The notes under the pieces are model-generated. The model was not told the origin of the DNA. It saw nothing but the letters and a program-made list of their open reading frames with translations, and did not search any database. Shown in pieces: positions 11,401 through 22,721 of a stretch of DNA of 64,000 bases; position 1 is the first letter of the stretch; every line of letters begins with the position of its first letter. This DNA comes from Halocafeteria seosinensis. Taxonomy: Eukaryota > Sar > Bigyra > Bicosoecida. Where the stretch lies: assembly GCA_001687465.1 (NCBI GenBank), contig LVLI01000319.1, positions 1 through 64,000 of the forward strand. The letters are read 5' to 3'. The position numbers were made by a program, and so were the translations under genes.

Positions 11401-14400
11401 GGGACATCATATCGACTGCAGCATACTCAGCAAAGGCAGAGAACCTATCCAAAATACATTTAGCAGTGTTAATCTTTCCGGAGAAAGCGGCATAATGGAG
11501 AGCTGATAACCCTAGCCGGTCACGAGCATCACAATGGCTTCCATGACTAATAAGCAGCTCAACGATATTCTCGTTTCCTTGCATTGCAGCAATGCTGAGA
11601 AGAGCGGTACCATTTTCATCGGGGCTATTGGCTGACGCTCCTCTTGATAGCATCCACTCTGCCAACTCTGGGTATTCATAGAGCACTGCGTAGTACAAAG
11701 GTGAACGGCTTAAGCTATCTCGTAGTTTTAGAGCTTCCATAACCTGCTTGGTTTGCTTATCAAATAGTTTTTGCAAGTAATGGAAATTTCCCCGCGAAGA
11801 ACATATAAAAACCAGTGACTGCACCAAACCACGACGGAATAGTGGGATTTCTGCTTGCCTGTCGCGAAGAACCTCGGCTTCACCCGCGGCCAAATCTTTA
11901 TCAAGCCCCGTCATTTCCATGCCCTCTGCATCTCTATCCTTCTCGATGGTGTAACCCGTAACCAGCATTGTTTTCACCAACTGTGAAGCATTCTCTCTGT
12001 TCATCTCTTTCTCAGATTCACTCAGAAGTTCATATGGTACCAGCATTGGGGAAGTCTCAGCATTCTGATCCAAGTAGTGACTGCGAACAGGAGCATATGA
12101 GAAACCAGCAGATATTTTGCTTTCTGCCCACGTTTCATGCATGTTCTTTGATAAGAGCTCGACCACATTGACAAGTTCATCCGTGAGCTCAACATCACTT
12201 GTATCCACAGGTTCAGGGACATATTCGGACCCATCCGTGCTCATTGCCGCATCCTCTGTCTGTTTTCTGTTCAAAGGCTTACTGTCGTATCCGGGAGCAC
12301 TATCCCTGATGCTTTGATTCCTCTTTTCAAAGAAGACATTGTAACCTAGCGCTTTGATGACACACACACTTTGTTTTGCTGACTCTCGATCCCATTTTTT
12401 TTCTTCCTCGGAAAGCATCCAGTATGGCCTCAGACCTGGAAGACGGGATGGAGAACAGCACCCATCATAGCAACTTATGCGGTGGACGTGTTACTTTTAA
12501 CGTACCTGGATGAAGCTTTTTGGTATTATCGCGGACTTCCCCATATCTCCAGCCACCACGAATTTTCGATGCTCCCCATACTTCGTGGCTGTTACGAGCC
12601 AACTCTTCAACGAGTTGAAACAACTCAGAACCTTCGCTAAAATCTACATCATGAACCTGACTAATATCAATGGGCTGGGGGTGAAACCGATACCCTTGTC
12701 GCTCTCTTTCGTTGACCATGGTGATAGAACGGCAAGTCTTTCTCGAGCACTCACAGTGCCCCTCGACGAGACCCAGCCGGCGACATTGACTTAGCCAGGT
12801 GTCGTTGCACTGGAAGGCACAAACTAAGCAAATACGCTTTCCCGAAGAAGGGAGCTGGTACATATATTGCGTCAAAGGCAGCCGACCGGAAGTCATAGTA
12901 AAGGAACAGGTGCCAGTGTATTCAATCCTCGAGAGTAGTTCCAGGAACGCGTCGTCTAGTCTTACGTCATTTGCTGAATCCCGCAGCATAGTGTGGGCGG
13001 TCACGGCATCTCCTGACAGAAGAAGGAAATGTAAAAACTCCGAGGCATAGTCTCCACGGCATTCAAGGCACTGGAATCCAAGACGGCATAAAAACCTGGC
13101 ACAGGCGAAGTGCCTTTGAAGGATGGCAAAGTCCAAAGGAGTGTAATGACGCCCACGAATTTTCATTACGTAGGACTCATAATCTGCCTGATCGTCTACT
13201 AAGACAGGGATGCTGCTGGGAATCCCACTCCATGCAGCGATGTGTAAGTTCGAGGGTGTTAGGATAGATGTTTTTTCATCTACCATGGGTTTGCAGTGAT
13301 TCAACAGGAGTGGCATATATTTGCCCAAGATAGACCTCCATGGTATTAAGGACGCTATCTCACTACAGACGGAAAAGTGCACGGCATTCCAGCTCCACGT
13401 GTCAGATAAGACGAGTAACCGATATCTTCTTTCTAGAGACGGCTCCTCGAGAAGCAGATACTGAATGAGGTCCGCGTATCTCCTCAATGGCACCTTTCCT
13501 TCAGTTGCGAGAGGCGCACTAAAGGCTAGGGTTAGCGCACTGTGTCTCGTGACCTTTGCCTGGTAGCGCAGTACTTCGGCTGTGGCGATATCTAGTTTCG
13601 TGGCTGCCTTCAGAAGGAGAGTTGCCAGGGATATGTCGCCTCTTAAACAGGCGAGCATCATTGGCGAGAAGCCACAGCGAGAATCAGGAGTGTATAGCGT
13701 TCTTGATAGCAACCGTTTATGCTTGAGTACCATCTCTAGCAAAGACGATCTGCCCCGTTCACACGCCAAATGAACTAAGGATTTCCCGGAGCCTGTTCGC
13801 ACATTGGGGTCGATGTCGAACATACTGAAAAAACGGTGAGCTAGCGACTCCGACAACCATGTGATCGCAATATGAGCCATATTGAGCCCGTATGGTTCAA
13901 TGATGGTATCAACTTCCCGTGAAGTTAAATCTTCGCAAAGAATAGACAGCTTCGCCACCGTAGAGCACCTCTGAAATTCATATAAATAGTAAAAGAGTGA
14001 TGGTCGGGTTTCATGGCACTTCCGAGTGCTTTGAGACTGATATTTCAACCATGTTTTTAACGAGGATGTGCCTCCAAGCTCAGAAGCATCAATCGCCTCA
14101 AGTTCTTCTGAATCGGCGCTTTCCACAGGCAATCTTCCGAGGGTCTCCGACGCTGTGGACGATCGCCTACGATACATCGAGGATCTTCTGGGTGTCTTAC
14201 CGCTTGGGAAACCCAAATCCCCCGTCCCTTTGGCTGCGAGCGTTTTTAAAGTGTCCTCGGTAGAGACCCACTCGACATTTATCTCGGAAAGTTGCTCTAA
14301 CATGCTCGTGATGGCTTCGTCATTCTTTGGGCAGATACCGTCAGAAAACACGAGGGTGCGAAGGTTAGGAGCCACCCGCTGGATATCTTTGACGGCGGGC

Positions 14401-14957
14401 GCAAGGCATTTATCAGTAAGAATGCCTCCAATGTAACACTCTTTGACATCATGGTCGTGTAAAATCTTCTGCAAGGACGGTAAATCTCGTTCTGCTGACG
14501 ACACAAGTGACCACCCGGAGTCGGTAACTTTGATACGAGTGGACAGACGAAAATCAAGCGGGTGCACTTCGGTATCATCATGTAGCAATGCACCAGAGGA
14601 ACCAAACACACAATATGGCGTTTCGTTTCCCGCAGCCTCTGACGTTTTAAGTTTCCCGGCGTTGCGTTGCATATCGTTGAACCTAAAATCCTGGTGGTTG
14701 ATGGGATGGTCAATACCAAAGAAAAATACGTAGTCCCAATGTATCGCACGCCGAACGAGTGAAAGAAGCTGGATACACTCATGTGCATCTTCGATGGGGC
14801 GCCTTCCTCCTTCGACAAAGTCTTTCTGGAAACAAGCACAGGGAGATTGAATCATGGGTAGTCGGACTCCTCGCAGACTTTTCACACTTACCTGCAAATT
14901 GAGCAGACAAAGTGCCCTGACGTTCTCCGAAGGTTGCGGAGGCGGGACATCCCCCAT
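8447..14957 (-). CDS. Giant polycystin/TRP-type channel with N-terminal nicotinamidase-like domain, ankyrin and RyR repeats
   Basis: Exons 14957-14892, 14825-12506 and 12435-8447 give 2,124 residues. Order: isochorismatase/nicotinamidase-fold domain (about 14-215: ALCLLNLQ|KDFVEGG, GIDHPINHQDF, STRIKVTDSGW, and YIGGILTDKCLAPAV with C162); ankyrin repeats (about 370-600, e.g. GKSLVHLACERGRSSLLEMV); a RyR repeat split by intron 2 (about 750-835: NSHEVWGASKIRGGWRYGEV); a second RyR repeat (about 882-961: NMHETWAESKISAGFSYAPV); more ankyrins (1040-1130 and 1320-1370); then six or so TM segments from about 1580 with a large extracellular loop and an S5-pore-S6 block (SFYSLFGVGFAGEF, VLNLFVGIVTEIY). 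The loop after TM1 and FSGLKSAALNGWNWLEVLLA fit polycystins (PKD2/TRPP). The catalytic Asp of nicotinamidase is Asn (N20), so the domain may sense rather than hydrolyse. One ambiguous base at 8785 leaves residue 2013 undefined in S6. Confidence 0.85.
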
Positions 14958-16155
14958 TTTCCCCTTGTGGAAGCGTTGTAGACGCAAACACAGACAATAT
15001 TAGCTAGGCTGCAAATTCCAATACGGGAAAGATCCCTACCGGGACAGAAGCCAGTTCTCGCCGCCGCTAGTGCTGGTCGTTCGCACGCGCCTCTTTGGGT
15101 CTTTGCAGGCCGAGCAAATACACTCTTTTACACGATTTCCCAGTTCGTTGATCAGTGAGTGCCCAAACAGACTTGTGTGTATGCATCAACCGGATAGCGC
15201 GGGAGGAACCAAAATCGCAACGAAGCTTTTGCTCTCAAATATGAGGCCACCAAGCAACAAACACACGCTTTGGGAGAAACGAGTTGCAAATGTAGGCAGA
15301 GTGCGTCTTGTTTCTGTGTTGTAGGCGCTCTGTTTGCGGGCATAACAAACACAACAAGGTGCCCTTTCCTTTTTTGTGTGGGTCGCGCCTGTCGGCCTTG
15401 GTCGCAACAGGAAGCGCCTGCACATGGCATTCGCTGGTGTGTCCACAGCTAGTTGACTGCGCCAGCTATGCACGCATAGATCGTGGCACAAGAAGCGCAT
15501 AATCTAAAACATCGGTAATTATGCTATTCTCATATCCATTGCCTTCCAGTGGCGAGTTGCCAGTCCCCGCATCCGCTCATTTGTTCACTGTCCAGACATA
15601 CAATGATACGAATTACGAAGCGAATTCGTTTCATAGCATGCATCTGGTAGATGCGCTCTTCCATACATATGAAGGGTGCCGTTCCGGCTCGTGTCCTATG
15701 GTCCATGGAAGTGGATGCATACAGGTCACAAGTGGCAGCTTCCAACAGGCATTGCCGTTCAGACCACTTTCCTGTTACCATCCATATTGAACTCTGCCAA
15801 TTGGCATCATCATGTGGACACCGTGGTTGCGAGCGTCCTAGAGGCATTCAGATAGTTCCTTCCGAGGCGATGCCACCACTGGCGCGTAGACACGCATGTC
15901 AGGAGATCTTCCTTCTGCACCAACTTTTGCAGGGAAAAAGTAAAGTACAAGTTTAATGGTTCCGTCAGTTCGATTTTTCAGCATTTGCCGTACGGGTTTC
16001 CTTATTAGCAGTACCTACTAAAGGTAAGCATTTGTGAATTAGACTTTGTGAAGTTGGCTAACTTTCGCTGCTGGAAGACTGTGCAATTCAATGACATACA
16101 GTATTTGTGGAGCTATACTCATACTGACGCCTTGCTCAGGATAGTTCGCATAGTC
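14958..16155. promoter_or_regulatory. Divergent intergenic region between channel and AddB-like genes
   Basis: About 1.2 kb with overlapping short ORFs on both strands, none longer than about 105 codons and none resembling a protein family. It must hold the promoters of two long genes. No tRNA, repeat or transposon end was recognised. Confidence 0.4.
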
Positions 16156-19100
16156 ATGGGCAGCCAATGCCGTCAAATTGGAAGGTATCATCATCTTCTA
16201 AAACAGGCTCTGGTGGATCCAGGTACGTAGACTCTGTTGTCAAGAAGTCGATGAAGTTTTCCACGACTCTTACATGGTAGCAAGGATACTGTCTACACAT
16301 TTTGTCCCATTTTGTTTCTGTATCAGGCTATAAAAGAGCTGTGCTGGTTGATCTTCCCTATGGATGCGGAAAGAGATCTGCAACCCTGGATAGGGTGCTA
16401 AGTCGAATTGGCCACTCAACTTCGGGACGACGTATCGGGGAATCTGACGTAGCATCTCGTACTGCCATTGTCTCGAACTCTTTCATATCACAATGGTTTC
16501 AAGATCGACTGATGGAGCACGCAGGCTGGGCGGGTATGGAAGTGCGCACAGGAAGTCTTCCGATGATACTGTTGCAACTTATGCACGACAGCGTATTTCA
16601 AGCCGTATTTGAACAAGGACCGTTTCCTCAGACCCTGTCTTCCACAGACGCCCAATTGACTATGCATAGGCATCTAAGTGAAATCTCACCTAATTTGAAT
16701 GCCAATTGGCAGTTGTCAACAGACAAGCTCGCCAAGGAGTTGTATTGGCATTTTTCGCGATTGCAGTGGCATGGGGTAGAGCCGTCTGATTACTTGGCCT
16801 ACACTGCGCAAACTTCAGTGAATGACATGACTGTAGGGCAACACAAACGGTTAGCATACGGGTATGCAAAGTGGAAGCAGATCAAAGAAGACAACAATTG
16901 GATAGAGTATTCTGATGTATGTAAATGGGTGAGCAGGGCGATCCGCGACACACCGGAAGCAAAGACTCTGCTGCTGGGAGAAGTGTCTTCATGGGTTTTT
17001 TACGACGTACAAGATCTGCCGGTGTCAGCATTGCAGTTCATAGACTCCTTAATTGAGGGAACAGATAAAAGTACCTTTGAAATTGCAGCTGTGGGGAATA
17101 GTAAAGCGACAGTCTCCCATAAGAATAGTGCAGATTTATGTCTTGCTGATATAGCAGACTTGTTTCGGAAGAACTTTGCAAGGGAAGATATAACGATGAT
17201 AGATAAAACTAGCCTGCCGAAGAATGACTCTGTGTCACCGACAGGGCTGAAATATGTTGCTAATTCAATAGCGGACGAGGCCTCTGTTGAGTATGCCAAC
17301 GCGTGGCGTCTTGTGGACGATGCTCGGGCCTTTAAGCGGCTGAGGGTGGAAATAGATGGAAATGAGGCGTATATAAAGTCAGTGATGGAGTACATAGAGT
17401 ACCCCTCCGCCATAGAAGAGCTGTACGCTATTCCGGGTGCAATCTTGGAGAAGTTGCATGGAGTTGAACCTGATTGCTCTTTCCGGGTCAAGGTGATTGC
17501 CAAGTCTCAAGGAGATGCGGAATTCATTGCCGAGCGTCTACAAAAAAACGTAGACCAAGATAATACCCTTAAAGCAGTAGTGGAGTGTGATGGCATGCAA
17601 GACATTCAAGAGTTTCCTATTACGCAGTTGATCGGGAGTTTCATCGAATTGATGGCGTCTCCTCGGATGGAATTACGCAAGGATGCTTTCACACGTTGTA
17701 TGCTAAGCTTTCTGGAGATCGCACACCTCATTGAAAATGCATCCTCGGATGACCATGATGAAGAGCTTATACAGTCTTATATAAAAGCAGGATTAATTAA
17801 TAAAGACTTCTTCAACTCATTGGAAAATGCTGATGGTCATAAGAAACTGAGCAAGTTTGTCGGAGCTTTACATAGTTCTTGGGAACGTCGCATGACAACG
17901 GAGCCTGCAGTAAATATAAACAGTATGCTTAAAGAAAGCGGGCTTCTTGAGCGCCTGCTGTCACCGCAAGTACAGCTTGAAACCCAATCAGCGGAGGTAA
18001 CAGCATTCCTACTTCAGAAAATCCAAGACACTGTGAAAGTTTCTTCTCGGGGCGATTACATCGGAGCAAAGTATGAAGCGGCGGATGCGGCCCTTAAGAA
18101 CCTACTGATAATCAAACCTCGAGTACCATCGGCTGGTGACGTTTCTCCGGAAGGTGAAAGGACAAACAAAGTGTTCGTCACTTCCCTTCGAGAACATGGA
18201 GCTTCGGAGTTCTCCGATTGCGATTGGTTGTTTATTTGTCAAATGTCTGATCAAAATTGGCCAGGAAATAGGTATCCTGCATATGCTCCAATACCTTGGC
18301 AACTTATTACCATCAAATCTGATGGCGTAGAAAAAACAGCGGGAGGCGCCGCCCGCACTCGCACACACCACGTGGCAGCTGAACGTCGCAGATTGGCGAA
18401 GTTTGTATCGTCGGCTCGAAAAGGTGTCGTCTTTTCTAAAGGAAACACAACCGATGAAACTCGTCATAATGATAACAGCAAGGGGCTTTTGGGAACTATG
18501 AAACTTTCGGGAGGGCCGAAACGCGCCTCTGTGAAAAACACGTTTCCTCGCAGGAGCCGTCTTATAGACTGCCTGTTCACCGAGAACAGCGAGCAACTTG
18601 TAGGCGGCCCCTCTGTCAATACGGCTGCTACTGGTATATTGGTGAACGATGACAGCAAGCTTATATGTGCAAATCCAACTCCGGTTAATATTGATTATAT
18701 ATCGTTTTCCCAGCTCTCGGAATATCTCTCATGTCCCTACAAGTACTATCTCAAACGAATCGCTGGAGCAGATAGTAACGCAACGGAGGCTATGCAAAGG
18801 GGCACAGCTCTTCACAAACTATCGGCTGCCTCAAGTACATGGCTTCGTGACTCTGTTTTAGACAAATTGGGTGTAATAACGCTTCCATTTTTCAGTCAGC
18901 TGCAGAATGTGGTTCCTGTGGAAGCTCCGAAGGAATCTGTGGAGGAAGTTATGACGAAGACTTGGGAGGACCTCGTTGGGATGCTTGTGGAGGAAGATGA
19001 GCCACTTAGTGACTTCATCTCTAATAATGCCTTAAACCGTAAGAATAGATTGGATGAATGGATAGCCGAAACACGATGGGAACGGTTTGATAGCGAAGAA

Positions 19101-19699
19101 GCGGCGACTTCCCCACTAGTTCCTCTGTACATTGAGCAGCCATTCGAGACAAAGCTACCTTTAGGTACGGGGCAGGAAGTGCCCGTAGTAGGAATCTTCG
19201 ATAGAGTAGATGTACCGGTAGGGATGCTATACCTTTGGGCACATAGCGACAAAGTTCAAGACGAGGCGCTTGCTTCGCATTTGTCGATTATCGAGCTCAA
19301 AAGTGGAGAGAGCTGGAAGCAACAGGTGAGGTCATCGGCTTTGTTGCCGTTTGAGGATGATGCAAATATGCCGACTAATGTTTTATTATGCTTTCTTGCG
19401 TATGTATAACATACATGCAGGTGACAAATTCATGGCAGCCACCATTGTACTTTGCGGCCTTCTCGAAAATTTTCGGTCAGGCACCTCACGATTTGGTCTT
19501 GCAAAGAATCGAAACAGGAGAAGCTCGCTCTATCGAAAGGGCTACATTACAGAGTAATAGTGCTGAGCTAGTAAGACGACCACTTATGCAAGCTTTAGAT
19601 GGTATCCAACACAAGCGGTTTGACCCCACTCCCGAGGCATGGAAATGTCGGTTGTGTACAGTAAAAAACAGTTGTCCGCACTCTGCCGCAACTGACTAA
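16156..19699 (+). CDS. AddB/RecB-like helicase-nuclease with iron-sulfur PD-(D/E)XK domain
   Basis: Exons 16156-16222, 16327-19325 and 19421-19699 give 1,114 residues. The N-terminal half looks like a degenerate SF1 (UvrD/AddB) helicase: a weak P-loop LVDLPYGCGKRS (about 29-40), then VSNSFISQWFQDRLMEH. The C-terminal third is a PD-(D/E)XK nuclease of the AddB/Cas4/Dna2/EXO5 kind: FSQLSEYLSCPYKYYL with C825, MQRGTALHK with H852, GIFDRVD with D981, IIELKSG with E1012 and K1014, and the cysteine tail CRLCTVKNSCP (C1098, C1101, C1107), making the four-Cys iron-sulfur cluster pattern. The expected role is DNA end resection or repair; the compartment is unknown, possibly an organelle given the bacterial flavour. 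No clear presequence is seen. Most eukaryotic relatives known to me (EXO5, DNA2) have a different architecture. Confidence 0.7.
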
Positions 19700-20318
19700 T
19701 TGAGCCTCCACAGTCACCGGAGAACTGATGATTAATGTTTCTACGAATAATCTAATAAACAGCATTACACATTTTCTCTCGTATTTTGCCCAGATCTGGT
19801 AACAACTGTACTGTACGACGTCGACGACTTCACTTTGGAACAGTGGAATTCATCTGTATCACACATGAGTTGTAAAGGAGCGAGTTTAATCTACAAGACG
19901 TATTCTGCAAGTTAAATGCGTCATTCAATAGATAAACCGGTTAATTTCATCTGATTCCATGTTTGCTTGACCGATTTCAAGACTTTGCGCGCCTTCCGTG
20001 CGGAAAACGGGATCCCAACGGTGCTCGCACAAGAAAGCCAGTGGTGTGTAGTTCGACAAAGCCTGGTTGTTTTTGACGCATTTTCGCCAGGGTTCAAGGA
20101 GTGGGAGATATCGTTTCTATTTGACGTTTTCTGGTCAGATAGCCGCTTTCACTAGTGTTTCCTGTTTGCTCTCTCCTAAGGGGTGTATGTTTTTCGCGGG
20201 CTCTTTATTGGTAGAAACAATAAGACTACTTTTCCGGTTTCTCAGACGCGCGAGTGTGGTATTTCATTGCAACTGCAAGGACGAAAAGACCAAGTAAACG
20301 ACTTCTGTTTGTGCAAAA
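19700..20318. other. Intergenic region upstream of the armadillo-type gene
   Basis: 619 bp between two genes transcribed in the same direction. It contains the terminator of one and promoter of the next. No ORF resembles a protein and no structured element was found. Confidence 0.4.
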
Positions 20319-22599
20319 ATGGGAGCCTGTAATAGCAAAAAGGCTGTAAGCCCAGACAACCAGCCGGAGCAACGTAAAGATACCGGCAAGGAACAGTCCT
20401 CCACCACTCCTGCCCATCAGCCAGTGAACAACACTGATGCCGATGAGAACCAGGAGCAGGATCAGTCACAGAAGGAAGAGGTGCAAAATGAGGTATGTGA
20501 GAAGGCCTTGATCCCAGCGATCTTTCGAGCAAGTTGAAGTTGGGCACACTCGGAACTCTATTTTTTGATTCTGCAGGGGCAGCCAATCCCAGCTAAGGGT
20601 CGTCGGTGGTCTTCGACACAAGAGATGGAATCCCAAGATGCTGGACAAGCCGCCATTCAGTCGGAAGTCGAGGAGGCTGCTCAGGGTGGAATTACTAAAA
20701 TCCTGAAACTTATGAGGGATAAGTCGGAGGATCCTTCTTACCAGTGGTGGTGCTGCGACGCGATAATTGGACTTTGTGCTGGTGATGGTATGAAGCACTC
20801 CCAATGATTTCACTGTTTTAGTCACTTTCAAAAAGTATGAGTTTGGGTTATCTCCTGCAGAAGATAAGCGAGCAGAGCTGTACTCCCAAAAGGGAGTGGG
20901 TGATGTGCTCAATGCAATGAAACTTTTCCAATGGGATGAAAATGTTCAAATGAAAGCTTCAAGCGTGTTGCAGGCGATGTCTTCCGACTATGGTACGGAT
21001 CGCTGACTAAGTGTTGTTGTAGTCGGGTTTTATGCTTACAATGCTGAACCTGACGCAGGTGAGCAAATTGGCAAGGCCGGTGGCGTAGCTGCTGTCCTTG
21101 AAGCGATGAAGAGCTGTGCGGATAGTTATCAGGTCCAGGTTAGCGGACTGAAAGCCCTTCAAGGCCTTGCTGACCACAGCCGTGAGAATTTGTTACGCGC
21201 CAGGGCTTTGAAGGGTCTTGACGTACTGAATGACACCCTTGACAACCACCCTGAAGACGGTCAGTTGCAATACCGAGGACAACACCTGGTGGGTATGTTA
21301 CAGAGTCTATCGGAGGAGGAAATGGAGCGTCTTGATTCTTTAACGGGGAGCCGTTCGAATCCTTGGAGCAAACTTCGTGTGGCTGTGTTCGCTGGCAAAG
21401 CTAAAGAAATTGCCATGGGCAATATACCAGGAATGCACGGAATTAGTGGACAGGTTGCTAATGCCTTGCAAGAAAAGGGAGTTGAGGCTGTTCTGGACAT
21501 GCTGGTCTACAGAATGGCTTCAACAGAAGCGTGCCATTGGTGTCTAGATGCGCTCGCTACGGAAGCACATCAGAGCGAAGAGATTCGACAACGAATTGTG
21601 AATTACGACGGAATCAAAAAATCGAGGGTTGCCGCGAGGCGTCATATTTGGTCGGATGATGTGCAATTCAAGGCGTTTTGGCTTTGGGCAGCGCTCTCTG
21701 CCGATTACCCGAAGGAACTTGGAGAAAACAATATCATTGACGCCATTGTTGAGGGAATGGTCAAATGCGAGACTGACTATCTGACGCAGTCACAAGCCGT
21801 TAAAGCACTCCAAGGTATACTAAGACTAGAAATGAACCGCGTCCGAGCTGTAAGGCTCGGCACAACCAAGAGAATTTTCCATGCCTTAGAAAACAACATT
21901 GATGATGGAGAGCTCCAGTGGAGAGGGATGCAATTGTTGGAAGGGCTAGAGCGTGGTAGTTCGGCCAACATTCGGGAGAAGGTGGTCTCCAGAACACAGT
22001 CCGGAGCCGGTATGGCAGCTATGCGGTCTGAAGCCCGCGAGAGAGTGCGCGACACTTCCAGTAGACACAGCAACCGGTCTGACGAGATGGCTGAGCAAGT
22101 AGACGAGGACAACCTCGACGACCTCGTGGACGATGGGGGCAATCGGGTGGAAGAAGCTGAAGAAATTCCTGCTGCGGATCATCAACAAAACGATGACGAT
22201 GGGAACGAGGACAACAGTGGGAACAATGAAAATGTGGAAACTACAGACAATGCTGAAGGTGACGGTAATCCTGGAGATGCGCTTGGTGAAACGAAGACCG
22301 GCGATGCTGAAGACGACGTTGGCGATGCCGCTGGACAAGAACAAGAAGGCGCTGAGTCTGAAGAAGAAGAAGAAGCAGATGCTCTGGGTGAAACTAAGAC
22401 GGATGAAGATAGAAAGAACGACGAAACGACTGATGAAACCAAGGCATCTGACGGAGAACAAGATGAGGGAGAGGAGAACGACGCAGCCAATACTGATGAA
22501 GGAGATCAAGGCGCTGACTCTGCCTCTAAGCAGGATGATGAAAATACTAATCAAGAAGCAGCTCAGGAAGAAGGTGCACCTACATCCCAAGACGAATAG
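20319..22599 (+). CDS. Armadillo/HEAT-type repeat protein with N-myristoylation signal and acidic tail
   Basis: Exons 20319-20492, 20577-20787, 20861-20992 and 21059-22599 give 685 residues. It begins MGACNSKKA: Gly2 with small residues and Ser6 fits N-myristoyltransferase, and Cys4 could be palmitoylated, so membrane anchoring is likely. After a Gln/Asp-rich linker there are alpha-helical repeats of ARM/HEAT type (e.g. ITKILKLMRDKSEDPSYQWW, VAAVLEAMKSCADSYQVQ, KALQGLADHS, IDAIVEGMVKCETDYLTQSQ, KALQGILRLEMNR). The last ~170 residues are extremely acidic and repetitive, with DALGETKT appearing twice. Specific family not recognised. The long antisense ORFs opposite the tail are by-products of its codon composition. 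Confidence 0.75.
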
Positions 22600-22721
22600 A
22601 AGACTTGTTTGCAATTATCCACTGTCAGTGAATAAATAACCCACATGTAGGAATATCATTCGTGCCTACTACCGGTAGTATAATAACCAAAAGCCCTGCT
22701 TGTCATCATTCATTGAGACTT

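Noticed and set aside
12419-12505. Two separate genes: an ankyrin/nicotinamidase-like protein and a downstream channel
   Set aside because: A 70-nt intron joins them in phase and reconstitutes a complete RyR repeat (KLHPG|LRPYWMLSEEE), so one gene is the better reading.
15000-15850. Cluster of 60-105 codon ORFs between the channel and AddB-like genes
   Set aside because: They overlap in several frames on both strands with Cys/His/Arg-rich random-looking translations.
21946-22614. Long minus-strand ORF (222 codons) opposite the acidic tail of the armadillo-type gene
   Set aside because: It is the mirror of GAA/GAC/GAT-rich codons: a hydrophobic Ile/Val/Ser-rich shadow with no family features.
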